DNA of 64,000 nt from Isochrysis galbana (Eukaryota > Haptophyta > Isochrysidales > Isochrysidaceae). Below the pieces are notes generated by a model that was given only the letters and a program-made list of their open reading frames with translations, had not been told where the DNA came from and searched no databases. Position numbers and translations under genes: made by a program. Where the stretch lies: the NCBI GenBank assembly GCA_018136815.1, contig CM030931.1:10675072-10739071 (forward strand). Reading direction: 5' to 3'. Below are positions 1-10,900 of this stretch, in pieces (the first letter of the stretch is position 1; each line of letters begins with the position of its first letter).

Positions 1-1581
1 CATTACGGCCCATCGTGAATGGTCGCGTCTGGCCAGCAGACACGGCCGCGCGCCCGCATCCGGTGGTCATGCGCCATTGGGCGACCACATGCGTGTATGC
101 AACAGCTTGGCTTTGCCCCTCCCCTCGGGCGCTTGAGTGCAGCTACTGCTCGGCACCCTAAGCCTAGAACCCTCTGCGTGCGGGCTTGTGTGTGCTCTTT
201 GACGGGGCGCCAGCGTTGCAGTCGAGTAGCGTGTGGGTGGTAGCGACTTTCGGGTGCGTGGGGTCTATGCGTTGACCGTGCATGGGCAGTGTGAGCGCGA
301 GCGGCCGGCTCGCCGCCATCCTCCATTGCCGCGCAATGCTAGCACGATGACCAGTGCGCTAGATAGTTAAACGAGAAGGGTGTTCTCGGGTGTTTCCCTC
401 GCCGCTCGGGTATGCACCCTGAATCCGAAAACCCAGCCGGAGCATGAAAGGGATGAAGGATGCGAAGGGAACGAGGGGGAGCGTAGGGAGCTTGGAAAGC
501 GATGTGATTAGGCAGGTTATAGATACCGTGCCGGTAGTAGGTGTTTGCCAAGAATCTTCACATGTTTTCATATTATATGGTGTTGCGCGGCACGCTTTGA
601 GCTTTCGATTTGGTTGTTGGGCGTTGGGCGCATGAGTGTAACTTTGGCACAAAATGGCATGAGCATAGCATGAGTATGAGCATGAAAGGAACATGCATGG
701 GCAGCTGGGTACGGCGCGGAGCGCTTCACTCTCGCTGCCTTTGATTAGGTGCTGCAGAAGCACACGCACTCAGAAGTCGAATTGCGACTGATCATGACTG
801 TTACCACAAGGCCAACCAAGTTGTACCATCACCGATCACTGGGGATGCTCAACAGCATCATCCACGTTGCTTTGGGATTATCGCAGCACGTCTTGAAAAG
901 CTTAGACGTCGGAATCCGCTCCGTCGGCAGCCTCACAATTGTCAAAGAGCACGTCGCACAGTTGCTGCAGCCCGTCTAGTGCCAAGGCGTCTCCTTCCCT
1001 TCGTCCTTAGGAATGTACTCTGCCACGCAAGGTGCAACGCCGTCTTCATTCAGCCCCTCGGAAAGGAGCAGTTGCCACTAGTCGGTTCCATTACGCTGAG
1101 AATCTGCTGGATCGCGTCGCGAGTGCTAAGTCAGCACATCGCACAAGCTTGCCGGCCGCAGTGTCGTCGCAGCGTTGTCGTAAGGTCTTCATTGCACAAG
1201 ACGACAGATTGAGGTGCAATGGTCACCAAGCTTTGAGCCGCGTCCTCGACAACGGCGCGTTGAAAGCAAGCATGAACGACTTCGTGCACCGCTGCTCATA
1301 TGCTTTCAATATCGCCTTTGAAGGGCCACATTTGGCGTGAGCGTGCTCATCCCACAAGGCGCAAGGCGACGCGCGGTCGAACTTGATGAGTGCGGCCTAG
1401 AGGGGGGGTCTCGTCCGAAGGCGAAGCCGACACTTGGCGATGGGAGCTTAGGACGAATGCTTGCTAGTGAAAGCAGGACGTCCTCGCGCCGATTCGCTGG
1501 CCGCCATCTTGTTGGGGTAACACTTAGGAGGCGCGCAAAAGGGGCGGATTGAGCGCCGGCTCGTTAAGCAGCCATAATGGC
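1..1581. other. left-edge region without a supportable intact gene
   Basis: No ORF here has a recognisable domain, and those present are short and overlap each other. On the minus strand between about 1340 and 750 there are short stretches with protein-like composition, for example the residues DGLQQLCDVLFDNCEAAD. They are broken by stops and frame changes, so I read them as a decayed gene at best. The hydrolase gene on the minus strand ends at 1582. Confidence 0.4.
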
Positions 1582-3535
1582 TCACTTACGCGCATGGCTA
1601 ACTGCTGTTAGCCATTCGGCGATCGCGGTTGCGACTTCATCGCAGCGTGGCTCGACCGCCAGCGCGTGCCACATGCCGAGGTCTGTGATTTTGCCAAGCG
1701 CGTCGGCGGCGCGCGGCGGCCCTTCCTGGCGCAGCTCTCCGTTGGGGCCATCGGGGCCTCCGCCCATTAGGACGAGCGAGCGGTTTGCCGCGATGTCGGC
1801 GCGCTCGAACACAGCGACCGAGCCGAGCGGCTCCACAAATGTGTCCACCTTGGAGTGGATGGCGAGCAGATTGGGCACCTTGACGTGCTCGAGGGATGCT
1901 TCGCCACCTTCCTCCATGAAGGCCTCGGTGATGATGGTGCACTCGGTTGCCACACGGATCTGCACATGAGGAGAGTGGGAGGAAGGGAGAGGGAGGGTAC
2001 TCACCACCGCGCCAGGCGCGAGATAAGCGAGCCGCGCCAGCCGTCCGATCAATACACGGGCGACGGCGTGTGCTACGGGGGCGGCGTGCGCGTACCCGGA
2101 AGGGCTGCGTCCAGTTGGTCGGCTCGTTGACGAGCTCCTCCTCCATGTGCGGGTGCACAGTGTTAATGGCGCGCTTGGCGAGCGGGAGCGTCGGGAAGAG
2201 CGCCTGCGTGATCCACCCGCCATGGCGCCACAATGAGCGATGTATCCCGCAGAGCGCATGAGGTTATGCTCTCCCAGCGCGTAGGAAGAGCGGCGGCCGT
2301 GTGCAAGGGCTGGCGGGAGCGCCTCACCGAGAGCTGGTGCATCACCCCATACAAGTGCTGGTTGCGGAGGCCGAGCGGCTTGAAGAAGTACTCTTGTCGG
2401 ACCTTGGTGAGTGAGATCATGGGTGCAAGTAGCACGAGCCCCTCAAGCGGCGAGGCCGAGGGTGGGCGCAGCTGCGCCGCACGCGTGACGACACCGCCAC
2501 CCATGGAGAGGCCGAGCCAGAAGACGGGGGTGCCGGCTGGGAGCGACGCGGCGAATTCCTCGTGGATCTGCGGGCGAGAAAGCGCAGCGGGTATAGGAGA
2601 AAAATCGTGGGGCGGTGGCAGCTGCCGGAAGGGCGCACGAGTCCCGGCCCTCAAGTCTCCGCAATTCTCGGCCCTGCGGACCCGCGATCTCGCATCGCCA
2701 GGCTTTCTCGTCAAGGCACGCAGGCTCTTACCCGTTGGCCGCATGCCACGCCGTCTCCATTCCCGCCCCCTCTCCCCTATTCTACCATCCCCAACTTACC
2801 CCCACCTCACCTTCACACCAGTGCTCGGCCTGTGCGCCCAGCACCCCATCTCTCTTGGCCTCCCAAGCCCATTTCCCTCGCCGAATCGATCCCGCCCCAC
2901 GCCGCCCCCTCTCCCCCGCCCCCAGCCATTTTTGAACGCGACCCTCGCAGGCCCTCCCGCCAACCCCTCACCCCAAGCAGGTCGTGCGCAAGGTCGTCGA
3001 ACCGGTGGAAGTAGCACCGCTTGCCCTCGAGCACAGGCTGCGAGTCACCGAGCGACTGCTGGTCATACGTGAGGACGGTGATGCCCGCATCCCGCAGAAC
3101 CTGCAGTATTGAGCCCTCGTACCGCGCGTGAGGCCCTCCTTTGAAGGTGGCCCTCAGGAACTCATGGCGGCAGCCGACCCCCACGCCGTGAACGAGGACC
3201 ACTCCAGCCTTTGGCGGGCGTTTTGCGGTCTCAAATCGAAATGTGAGGAGTCGTAGGCCCTGTCCGTTCGTGTGCGATGACACCTGCATCCCTTCGATCG
3301 ATGGCCAGCCAGCAGGAGGCGAGAGAGACATGATTTCTTCGGAGGAGTTGCGTTTGGATCTCTTCGGTTTCTCCTCTCCTGGAGTGGGGAGGGGTGGGCG
3401 TTGGGTGGCGAGAAGGCGGCGCTTGCGCAGCAGCACGTACACGACCAGGCAGGCCGTCGCGCCCACTGACAGCTCGGCTACGCCTGAAGCGAAGGAGGGA
3501 TCGAGCAGAGAGCCCCACCGTCCAAGCCGAGCCAT
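1582..3535 (-). CDS. membrane-anchored alpha/beta-fold serine hydrolase (monoacylglycerol lipase-like), four exons
   Basis: The gene can be assembled as exons 3535-2972, 2567-2328, 2203-2096 and 1959-1582. All introns are GT-AG and phase 0, giving 429 residues. Residues about 18-36 form a hydrophobic anchor followed by KRR. The oxyanion segment reads VVLVHGVGVG. The nucleophile elbow is GLSMGG with Ser209 in exon 2. The acid is Asp343 (HSKVDTF) and the base His402 (GMWHAL), both in exon 4. Order and spacing match the monoacylglycerol lipase/lysophospholipase group of serine hydrolases, which cleave acyl esters of glycerolipids. The exact substrate is not readable from sequence. The ATG at 3535 is the first in frame and lies just beside a long CT tract (GA on the sense strand). 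The triad is complete, so an active enzyme is expected. Confidence 0.85.
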
Positions 3536-3555
3536 CGCCCCCCTTCACCACCGCC

Positions 3556-3578
3556 CCACACCTCTCTCTCTCAGCCCT

Positions 3579-3619
<41 letters not shown>

Positions 3620-3856
3620 TCTATGCCTCTCCCTCCCTACCTCTCTCTCAGCCTCTCTTCTCTCTCTCCACCCCACTCTCCCACCCTTCCTCCCCCCTCT
3701 CTCCCGTCTCTCTCTCCTGTCTCTCTGCGGTCCTTCTCTTGTCTCTTCCCCCCCCCCCCCTCTCTCTCTCTACTCTCTCCCTCCCTCTCGGGGCCGATTT
3801 TGGGCGCGCTCCCCCCCCCCCCCCCCCCCGCGCTCGCGCTCTCCTCTCTCTCTCTC

Positions 3857-3887
<31 letters not shown>

Positions 3888-3972
3888 CTTTCCTCTCTCT
3901 CTCTCCCTCCCTCTCTCTCTCCCTCCCCCTCTCCCTCCCCCCCTCTCTCTCCCCCCCCCCCCCCTCTCTCCT
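3556..3972. repeat. (CT)n/C-rich low-complexity tract upstream of the hydrolase
   Basis: About 400 bases of CT dinucleotides interrupted by pure C runs. On the sense strand of the minus-strand hydrolase it is a GA-rich tract that begins about 20 bases upstream of the ATG. The Ser/Leu/Pro and Glu/Arg ORFs read from it are composition artefacts. Confidence 0.95.
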
Positions 3973-4370
3973 CGGCGGCTGATAGAAGAGCAACACAGCC
4001 CACTTATATTTATACTCAACTCGGCTGATGAAAGGGCTCGTCTTTCATCCTCTATCAGAGTCAAATGTACTGGGTACTTATACGGTTTGTACTCCACGTT
4101 GTCTTTTCGGGGGTTTTCTTGTATAGTCTACGTAGATGTGGGAGGAAAGTGGATCCGAATGACCGACCGCCCCCCGCGCGTTCCTGCTCTTCCCCGCCGC
4201 GCCCTCCTCGGCTCCTCGGCGCCCAAAAGGTTCTACACGTATGCACTCTTCTAGTATTATAATCCACCTTGGACCTTGGTTTTTGTTTCTGGTTGGGGTT
4301 GGTGGTTGGGATTGGGATTGGGATTGGCTATTGCTATTGGCTCCCAAGGTCTTCATCCGTCATCCTAGTC

Positions 4371-4575
4371 CTAGATGGGAAATACGTGCTTAATACCGAA
4401 TTTGGCCAGAGGCCAAATACATATGTATTCGGCTGTATTTGAAGCGCGTCCTGGGTTGTAGTTGAAGGCCTCGAATGTATTTGAAATGTATCTGGCGTCC
4501 GGCCAAATACATCCGTATTTGGCTGTATTTGCCATTTGCAGGCCCCAACACCAACACCGTATTTCCCATCTATAG
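4371..4575. repeat. word-iterated dispersed element, long copy with terminal inverted repeats
   Basis: The ends are a perfect 15-base inverted repeat, TAGATGGGAAATACG at 4372-4386 and its complement at 4558-4572. The interior carries the words GTATTTGG and GGCCAAATAC several times in both orientations. A 10-base direct repeat, GGTCTTCATC, lies at 4348-4357 and 4576-4585. The right end CGTATTTCCCATCTA recurs exactly at 39867-39881. It behaves like a small non-autonomous element. No coding capacity is seen. Confidence 0.75.
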
Positions 4576-4719
4576 GGTCTTCATCGTCAAGTCTCGAATC
4601 GCGTTGCGGTTGCGGTTGAACCGCGGTTGCCGGGATCGTTCTTTGTTCTTTGTTCTTTAGGCGGCTCTCTCACTCTCTCTGTACTCTTACGCTTACGCCC
4701 TCGCTCGCCACTCTACTTC

Positions 4720-4749
4720 TATAGCTATAGCTATATAGCTATAGCTATA
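4720..4749. repeat. short TATAGC palindromic repeat
   Basis: Alternating TATAGC units give a 30-base AT-rich self-complementary stretch about 270 bases upstream of the first ORF of the low-GC island. The remaining sequence of 4576-5014 shows no gene. Confidence 0.7.
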
Positions 4750-5014
4750 AAGTTCACTTTGATGACATAGATTTTAACAGCGGTTACGTGTTAAGAAGTA
4801 AGAAGAGTAATGATGAGATTCGCCACATCATGCAAAGCAGCCCACTTCGGCATCAGCACCGATGCCTCCAGAAGAGCCCAAGCAGACATGGGGAGGCAGC
4901 TGAAAAAACGCATCGACGTCAACGTCAACGACTTCCATCCGACCGCTTGTGGTGAGTGAAGTGAGGCTGCGGCTGTGGTGTGCGGTGGGATGAAAGGGCT
5001 GTGGAATGTAACAT

Positions 5015-5467
5015 GTGACGTACAACCCGAAGGGAGCATGCGGGGCAAGGCGACACGAACGGGGAAAGCGCACGCGGGCGAGACTGAGATCGATAAAGCC
5101 TAGCAATTTGTTGAACAGATTACCGGACGACATCACGAACAATATCAAGGCTGGATTCAAAACGTTCTTCGAACGCTGTAAATTCGCAATGGTGGAATTC
5201 AAGTTGCCCGACAACTGGCAAAATACTGTACTAACATTCACGTTGAATCCTAATGAAATGAAACTGCACCAAACAACAATAAGAAGAGGCAACTCAGCAG
5301 ATAATCAAGACCAATATGCAGTCTTGATTGGGCAATTCGCAGGTTTCACACTCGGGTTGAAGAATAACGAGCTTAAAAACACTCATACACGCAATCTCGT
5401 TGACTTCAAATGGAATGGCCTAGTGATGACATTCACACCATCGACGATCTTCGCCGCTACCGCGTGA
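5015..5467 (+). CDS. unrecognised ORF of low GC island (start uncertain)
   Basis: The frame is open from a stop at 5009 to the terminator ending at 5467. The first codon of the open frame is GTG at 5015, and the first ATG lies well inside, before VEFKLPDNW. It is therefore either an exon, a truncated gene, or translated from a non-AUG start. The translated part (about 150 residues) is Asn/Thr/Phe-rich, with KLPDNWQNTVLTFTLNP and a hydrophobic C-terminus ending in TIFAATA. I do not recognise the family. Base composition is clearly lower in GC than the flanking hydrolase and TIR genes. Two further compact same-strand ORFs follow, and together they look like a small inserted block, possibly of viral origin. 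That origin is inference. Confidence 0.4.
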   Translation: MTYNPKGACGARRHERGKRTRARLRSIKPSNLLNRLPDDITNNIKAGFKTFFERCKFAMVEFKLPDNWQNTVLTFTLNPNEMKLHQTTIRRGNSADNQDQYAVLIGQFAGFTLGLKNNELKNTHTRNLVDFKWNGLVMTFTPSTIFAATA

Positions 5468-5476
5468 CAAACGTTG

Positions 5477-5619
5477 AAACCCGTAACGAAACGCACAGAC
5501 ACGGAATACAAACACAAACACGATGTTACGAGGCCTTAAGGACGCGCGGCGTCTTCCTCCCCGCGCGCTTTCTTCTTTTTTCGCCGCGCGGACTCACCCC
5601 AGCGTTTCGTTACGGGTTT
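5477..5619. repeat. 18-base perfect inverted repeat between two ORFs
   Basis: AAACCCGTAACGAAACGC at 5477-5494 is exactly complementary to 5602-5619, with a 107-base spacer. It lies immediately after the stop at 5467. It could form a large hairpin, mark a mini-element, or flank a regulatory segment. The stretch to 5790 continues with A-rich and C-rich runs and an open Lys/Pro-rich frame without a supportable start. Confidence 0.8.
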
Positions 5620-5793
5620 TATATAGCCGACGTTTATGACAAAAAAAAACTGGCACCGAATGAAGGCAAGGCGCCTCGGCGGCCAAGCAGCCACCCGCGT
5701 CAAAAAATCAAGCGCCCCCCCCCCCCGAAAAAAATAAAAAGCACCCCAAAAACAAAAGGCGCTCCCGTGTGCGTGCGAGCCTAAATTGTAACA

Positions 5794-6249
5794 ATGGGGA
5801 ACGCCCCCGGGCGCGTCGATAGGAATGGCTTTGGAACGGGAAAGTACGAGGTGAACCTCCAGGACCCCAAGCAGGCATCTGCGAGGATGGGGTGCAAAAT
5901 GACTATCTTTTCCGAGCCCCACTCCAAAGGCGTGAGCTCGACCATACACGGCCCGTCGGTAGACGACCCGCAAGCACAAGACAAGCGCCGTGAAGAAGTC
6001 GACCTGAAGGCGATCGGGTGGACGCACCCGGTGCGCTCGCTCCACGTCGAGTGCAGTGCGGACTCGGTGGAAACACCAACACAGCTGGCCCTCCGCTTCA
6101 TCTTCGACAAAGTAATGCTGACCGCCTTGTTGGTCACGCTTGGGGTCGTCGCCGCGCTCGTGGCGGTGGTCGTCTTTGTCATCAGGACCGTGACCAAGCG
6201 ATTATCCACAGCGAATGCAAACTCAGGAGACTCCCCCTCCCCCCCATGA
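5794..6249 (+). CDS. N-myristoylation-type protein with C-terminal membrane segment, function unknown
   Basis: ATG at 5794 is preceded by AACA. The protein (151 residues) begins MGNAPGRV, where Gly2 followed by a small-residue context fits an N-myristoylation signal. After a soluble part of about 105 residues comes a strongly hydrophobic span, roughly residues 108-134 (VMLTALLVTLGVVAALVAVV), then a basic flank RTVTKRLS and a polar tail. The protein is thus probably tethered at both ends. Membrane proteins with a myristoylated N-terminus and a C-terminal span are known in large DNA viruses, but I see no residue-level match that proves such an origin. The next ORF starts 48 bases downstream on the same strand, which suggests linked expression. 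Confidence 0.5.
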   Translation: MGNAPGRVDRNGFGTGKYEVNLQDPKQASARMGCKMTIFSEPHSKGVSSTIHGPSVDDPQAQDKRREEVDLKAIGWTHPVRSLHVECSADSVETPTQLALRFIFDKVMLTALLVTLGVVAALVAVVVFVIRTVTKRLSTANANSGDSPSPP

Positions 6250-6297
6250 GACAAGCGCATCGCGTTTGTTTCGAACCGAACGTTGGACTAAAAAAAA

Positions 6298-6684
6298 ATG
6301 GGCATATGGGTAAATATGCCGTCGAAACGACTTTTGATTGCCCTTGCGGTGGTCGTCGCCACCGTGGTCGCCGCCACCGTCGTCGCGTTGGTACTCACGA
6401 AGAAGCAGCCAGACAGATGCAAGGATGTGGATGGAGAGTGTGCAAACGATGGAGACTGTTGTCACGATCTCGTGTGCTCCGACCAAAAGTGCCGTACCGT
6501 CACACCGTGTGTCGAGAAAAGGGGGGGGTGCAGTTATGGCGACGAGTGCTGTGAAGGACTTGAGTGCAATGACGAGGGAGTGTGTGAGACGCCATGCCGC
6601 GAGCCAGGGTCGGTGTGCCAAAGTAACTCGGAGTGCTGTGGTGAATACACGTGTCGTAGTGGTACCTGCAGATCTGATGACTGA
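6298..6684 (+). CDS. type II membrane protein with three tandem cystine-knot (knottin-like) repeats
   Basis: ATG at 6298 follows eight A residues. The 128-residue product has a short N-terminus, a membrane span at about residues 11-32 (LIALAVVVATVVAATVVALV) and then KKQ, so the rest should face the outside or a lumen. The ectodomain has three consecutive six-cysteine units at about residues 40-64, 69-94 and 98-122. Each has the spacing C-x6-C-x5-CC-x4-C-x4/5-C, the disulfide order of inhibitor-cystine-knot folds. Such folds occur in toxins, protease inhibitors, adhesive or chitin-binding proteins, so no activity is assigned. It sits 48 bases after the preceding membrane-protein ORF in the same low-GC block, so the two are likely co-inherited. 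Confidence 0.6.
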   Translation: MGIWVNMPSKRLLIALAVVVATVVAATVVALVLTKKQPDRCKDVDGECANDGDCCHDLVCSDQKCRTVTPCVEKRGGCSYGDECCEGLECNDEGVCETPCREPGSVCQSNSECCGEYTCRSGTCRSDD

Positions 6685-7055
6685 TTGGCTAGATGCGTGA
6701 CGAGGAGGCCGCTGGAATTTTCATCGAGGGGGGGCACGCACTAGTAACCATGCACATCCCCTTGCTCGCAGGAGCGCCCTCATGGTGAGCTCGGCCCGGT
6801 GTCCTAGGTACCAAATGAAGGCAAACGACCTTGACCGTGTATGCCGTGCGCGTCGGACCGGGGTACAACTCGGAAATGGATTGCATCCGCCTCTATGGCG
6901 ACGACCTTTCCCTCGTAGGTAGGGCTGAGAGCTGCACTCCTCCCCGGCCTCGCCATGCCCTTGCAAGGAGTCGCGCCGGGGCCTCTTCCGCGATGAACGG
7001 CCGGCCAGCCGCTGCGCGGTAGGGGTAGGTGCCATGCGCCCGTGCGCCCGTGCGA

Positions 7056-7156
7056 CAAAATTTCGAGGCTTACGCACCCAAATTTCGGTCAAAATTTTTA
7101 TTTCGATGTTGGACCCAAATTTCAAAAAAAAATTCTCGAAATTCTGGCCGGAGCCA
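7056..7156. repeat. dispersed AAATTTCG element, copy 1
   Basis: The core CCCAAATTTCGGTCAAAAT followed by TTTTTA and GATGTTGGACCCAAATTTC recurs at 49963-50078 at high identity, including a poly-A run and the terminus CGAAATT-CT-GCCGGAGCC. The word AAATTTCG occurs three times directly and once inverted. The intervals 6685-7055 and 7157-7600 contain nothing else I can support. Confidence 0.8.
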
Positions 7157-7598
7157 ACCATCGATCGGTACTTATACTTGCGAGATGGCTTCACATGGCG
7201 CCCGAGGACTCGCACTCGCATTCTTTTTTCCCTTTTGTTTTGGTTCTCGATCGCCGTGATGACGCTGGGCCCTCTTTCCTTTTTGTTTTCGCGTGGGTCT
7301 ATTCCTGGTCCTTCACACCCAACCTTCCTTCTCCTCTCCCTCCGCGCTGTGAGAGAGAGCGTCTTTTGGTACTCCTCTTCTTGCCTTTCTCCTCTCCTCC
7401 TCCTTCCCATTCGTTCTTTCACCTGAAACGAGAGTCTTTTTTGATTTAATGATCTTGGCGGGATGTGAAGTGGGCGTGTGGGCCGCACGGTATGTGTGGA
7501 GCACCTGAAGATGAAGACGAAGATTGAGAAGGAAGGAGAGGCGGAGAACATACCTATCGGTGAAGAAGAATCACCACTTTCATTGGAAGTCAAAGAGT

Positions 7599-7603
<5 letters not shown>

Positions 7604-7665
<62 letters not shown>

Positions 7666-7950
7666 GCGCGCCCTCTCTCTTTCCTCCCTCTTCTTTCTCT
7701 CTCTCTCTCTCGTCCCTTTCCTCTGCGTCCCTCTCTCTTCTCCTCCCCCACCTCCTCCGCACAGTCCCCCGGCAACCAGCACACCCTTTCCCGCCCCCCC
7801 TCCGCCCCCCTCCCCCTCCGCCCCTCCCCCCCCCTTCCCCCTTCCCCCCCCGTCCATGCGTCTCCCTCCCCTTCCCATTCCTCCCCTCCTCCTTCCACTC
7901 CTCCTCCTCTCCCTCCTCTGCCCCTCCTCCACCCTCCAGCTCTGCCAGCC
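7604..7950. repeat. (GA)n then CT/C-rich tract upstream of the TIR receptor
   Basis: A (GA)n run of about 55 bases at 7606-7662 is followed by CT- and C-rich sequence that continues into the first codons of the TIR receptor gene. The leucine/proline-rich signal peptide of that gene is encoded by it. Confidence 0.9.
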
Positions 7951-10900
7951 TCCCTCTCTCTTCCCCCACGTCTCTGTCTTCCCTCGCTCTCCTCTCTCCT
8001 CGTGCCCCACGCCTCTCGATGGCCTCTCGCGACCAGAGGCTTATGAGACAACCTCCTACTGCTGGGACTATCGCCTCAACTCCTCCGCACAGATCGCGCT
8101 CCCCGAAGGCACCAAGCAGGTGCTGCAGACCTCCTCCGGCTGCGAGGCGGGCGGATACACAGGCACGCTGCTGCTCGGCGCTCCCGCCTCGCTCGAGGAG
8201 CGCAACCTCGGCTTCTACGACAACTCGCTCAAGTTGCGCCGCAACTGCGACCTCTTCTCGCGTCTCGTCACGCGCAGGGGTGGCATCGCCGTCGGCGCCG
8301 AGCGCTACGCCGTGCAGTGCGTCTATGTGGGCGACGATGCGTCCAGTCTGCAGGTGGCCAACGCAACGGCACGTGTCGTGATCGACAGGGGCGCCGACTT
8401 CCTGCTAGGGCCGTACGGCTCAGGCCTCATGATGTTCGCGTCCAAGCAGGCTGTGCTCGAACGCCGCATCATGATCTCGTCGTCGGGATCGAGCCCAGCC
8501 ATCTACGCTGAGGCGCGAACGCTCGCGCGCGAGGCGGAGGCGGTTGGGCTTGGCGCTGGGACTGACCAGCTCGTATTCGGCCTGCTGCCTGGCAGCAAGA
8601 CATACGCACGGCGCGCGTTCGAGGCGGTGGTAGCCGCGGCGGAGGAGTGCGATGCCTCGACCGAGTGCGACCGCTCGCGCTGTGACGTGGGCCGCAGTTG
8701 TGTTGACAGTCTGCGCGTGGGGCTGGTAATTGAAGACGACGTCTTCCCGCGCGCCGTGTGCGATGACGCGACTCCCGTCTGGCGCGGTGCGCAAGGGTCG
8801 GGCAACGCGACGTCGGTGCACCTGCCCAAATTTCAGGACGTGGATCAGGCCGACTACGACGCCAACATGGCCAACGCGCTCGCTGCGCTCCGCGAGGCAC
8901 GCGTCAACGTAGTGATGATATGCTCCTACGTCAACGGTGGCATCGCGGCGGTCGAGGCGATGGAGCGGCTGCGCTTTGCACCGCTCATCGGCATTCTTAC
9001 CGTCTCGCTCTCCGAGTCGGCCTACGTGCAGAAGCTCGGGCTGGAAGGCTGGTGGCAGGGCGAGTACTTCATCGAGCCGCAGGGATGGAACGAGCAGCTG
9101 CCCGGAGCGCCGGGCGAGTACTCGAACTGGACGAGTGCGCAGTACGCCGCCGAGTTCGCCGCCGCATTTGACGAGGAGGGCGCAATCGCTGATAACAACT
9201 TTGTAGGCGCCGCAACGTTTGCAGGGTTGTGCGCACTCGCCGACGCCATAGAGCGCGCCGGCACGCTCGAGACAGCCGCCGTCGCGGCCGCGCTCAACGC
9301 GTCGCGCCTCGTGGAATTCTACGCGCCCATCCGGTTCGACGCCAACGGCCAGCTAGAGAAGGTCGAGTTCCCTGTCGTACAATACGCACCAGGCGCGTGG
9401 CAATGCCGTGGCTGTGCCGAGGGCGTGAGCCCGCGTGTCGTCGACTTCCCCGCGTCTCTGTACAACGGGCGCATCTCGCGCCTCATCTTCCCGATGCCGA
9501 CGTGGGAATGGCGCGCGTGCGCGGTCGAGCGGGGGAACTGCTCTGGGAGGGGCGAGTGCACCACGAGTGGCATATGTGCGTGCGAGCCCTTCTTCTTCGG
9601 CGACTCGTGCGAGCTCGACTGCGTCGGCGAGGAGCTCTTCAAGTGGAACGGTACCACGTGCGTGCCGCCTGCCGCCTCGGGAAACGCCAACCTAGTGCTC
9701 GTGCTGGTCCTTGTAGGCTCTTTCTCGGTCGTCGCGCTACTGTTCGCTGCGGCCCTCGGCGTGTTGCTACGCCGCCGCTATCACCTCTCCGCCTCGATTG
9801 CCGAGATGGAGCGTGAGTTTGCGCGGTGGGAGGTGGCGGCCAAGAGCGGCTCAGGCCGGTACCGCGCGCACGCCGCGCTCCACTCGCTGCCCAGCTCCAT
9901 CCGGATGACACGCAACGCGCTACGGCGTGGGCTTGGCGGCTCCAAGCCGGGCTCCAGCGATGAGAGTGCCAATGGCTCCAGGGCGCGCGTCGTGGCCGCG
10001 CCCGGCCTGCCCTACGGCATGTTTCACACCTTTATCTCGCATGTCTGGTCGTCTGGCCAAGACCAGTCGCGCTCGCTCAAGGGGCTGCTTCAAAAGTATA
10101 TCCAAAACATCGTCTGTTTCCTAGATGTAGACAACTTAGAGGATATCGGCCGCCTTGACGAGTACATCGAAAACACGGGCGCCATCATTATCTTCCTCAC
10201 CGGCTCCGTGGATGAGAGCGGCGAGTGCATCTCGGACTACATGCGCTCCAGCAGCTGCATGATCGAGTTACGTGCCGCCGTCCGGCTGCTCAAGCCGCTC
10301 ATCCTAGTCCTAGAGACTGACGCAAGCCACGGTGGCGTACCGCTTGCTGTGCACGAGGCGGAATGCCCTGCCGACATCAAGAACTACGTCTTCAGCTCAC
10401 CCATCATCCCGTGGCACCGGTTGAAGGACTTTCAGATCTGCTCGATGCGGATGCTTGTCGAGCAGCTGCTGAAGGCCTGGCAGGCGCCAGGCGCCGACCG
10501 GCCCATCTTCATCCCCGCCGAGCTACTACGCACGCCAATCCCGCCGCTCGCATGCGAGAAGTCGCACCACCTTTTTGTTTCGAGCAACAATCCGGGCGCC
10601 TCCGGCGTGGCGGGCCGGCTGCAGACGGCTGCCGCTGGCCGGCTACGCATGACAAGCGACGCACAGAAGCGCTCGCCCAACCACTGCCTGTACTTCCTCG
10701 TCTACCTCAACCGCGACACCTTCTCGTCCGAGACGGCCGCCGCACTACACACTGAGCTCCTCCACGCACTCTTCGCCGAGATGGCGCTGCTGCTCGTGCA
10801 CGAGCAGCGGCTCGAGTATGGCGGCATCCCCTTCGACGAGGTGATCCGATGCACGCCCACCGACCTCAAGAAGGCGGGCATCTACCGGCGCATCGCCACG

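Noticed and set aside
750-1340. Possible minus-strand gene with residues such as DGLQQLCDVLFDNCEAAD
   Set aside because: Several in-frame stops and frame changes, and no recognised family. At most a decayed relic.
3243-4254. Long Ser/Leu/Pro and Glu/Arg ORFs over CT tracts
   Set aside because: Open frames arise automatically in (CT)n or (GA)n DNA in all frames of both strands. The same holds at 7524-8381, 31493-31996, 32075-32616, 48274-49078, 49358-49693 and 50269-50901. They have no domains and no start contexts linked to real genes.
5410-5784. Lys/Pro-rich ORF between the first two ORFs of the low-GC block
   Set aside because: It begins inside the previous ORF in another frame and spans the inverted repeat, and its Lys/Pro-rich end comes from A and C homopolymers. 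It may contain a real exon, but this cannot be supported.
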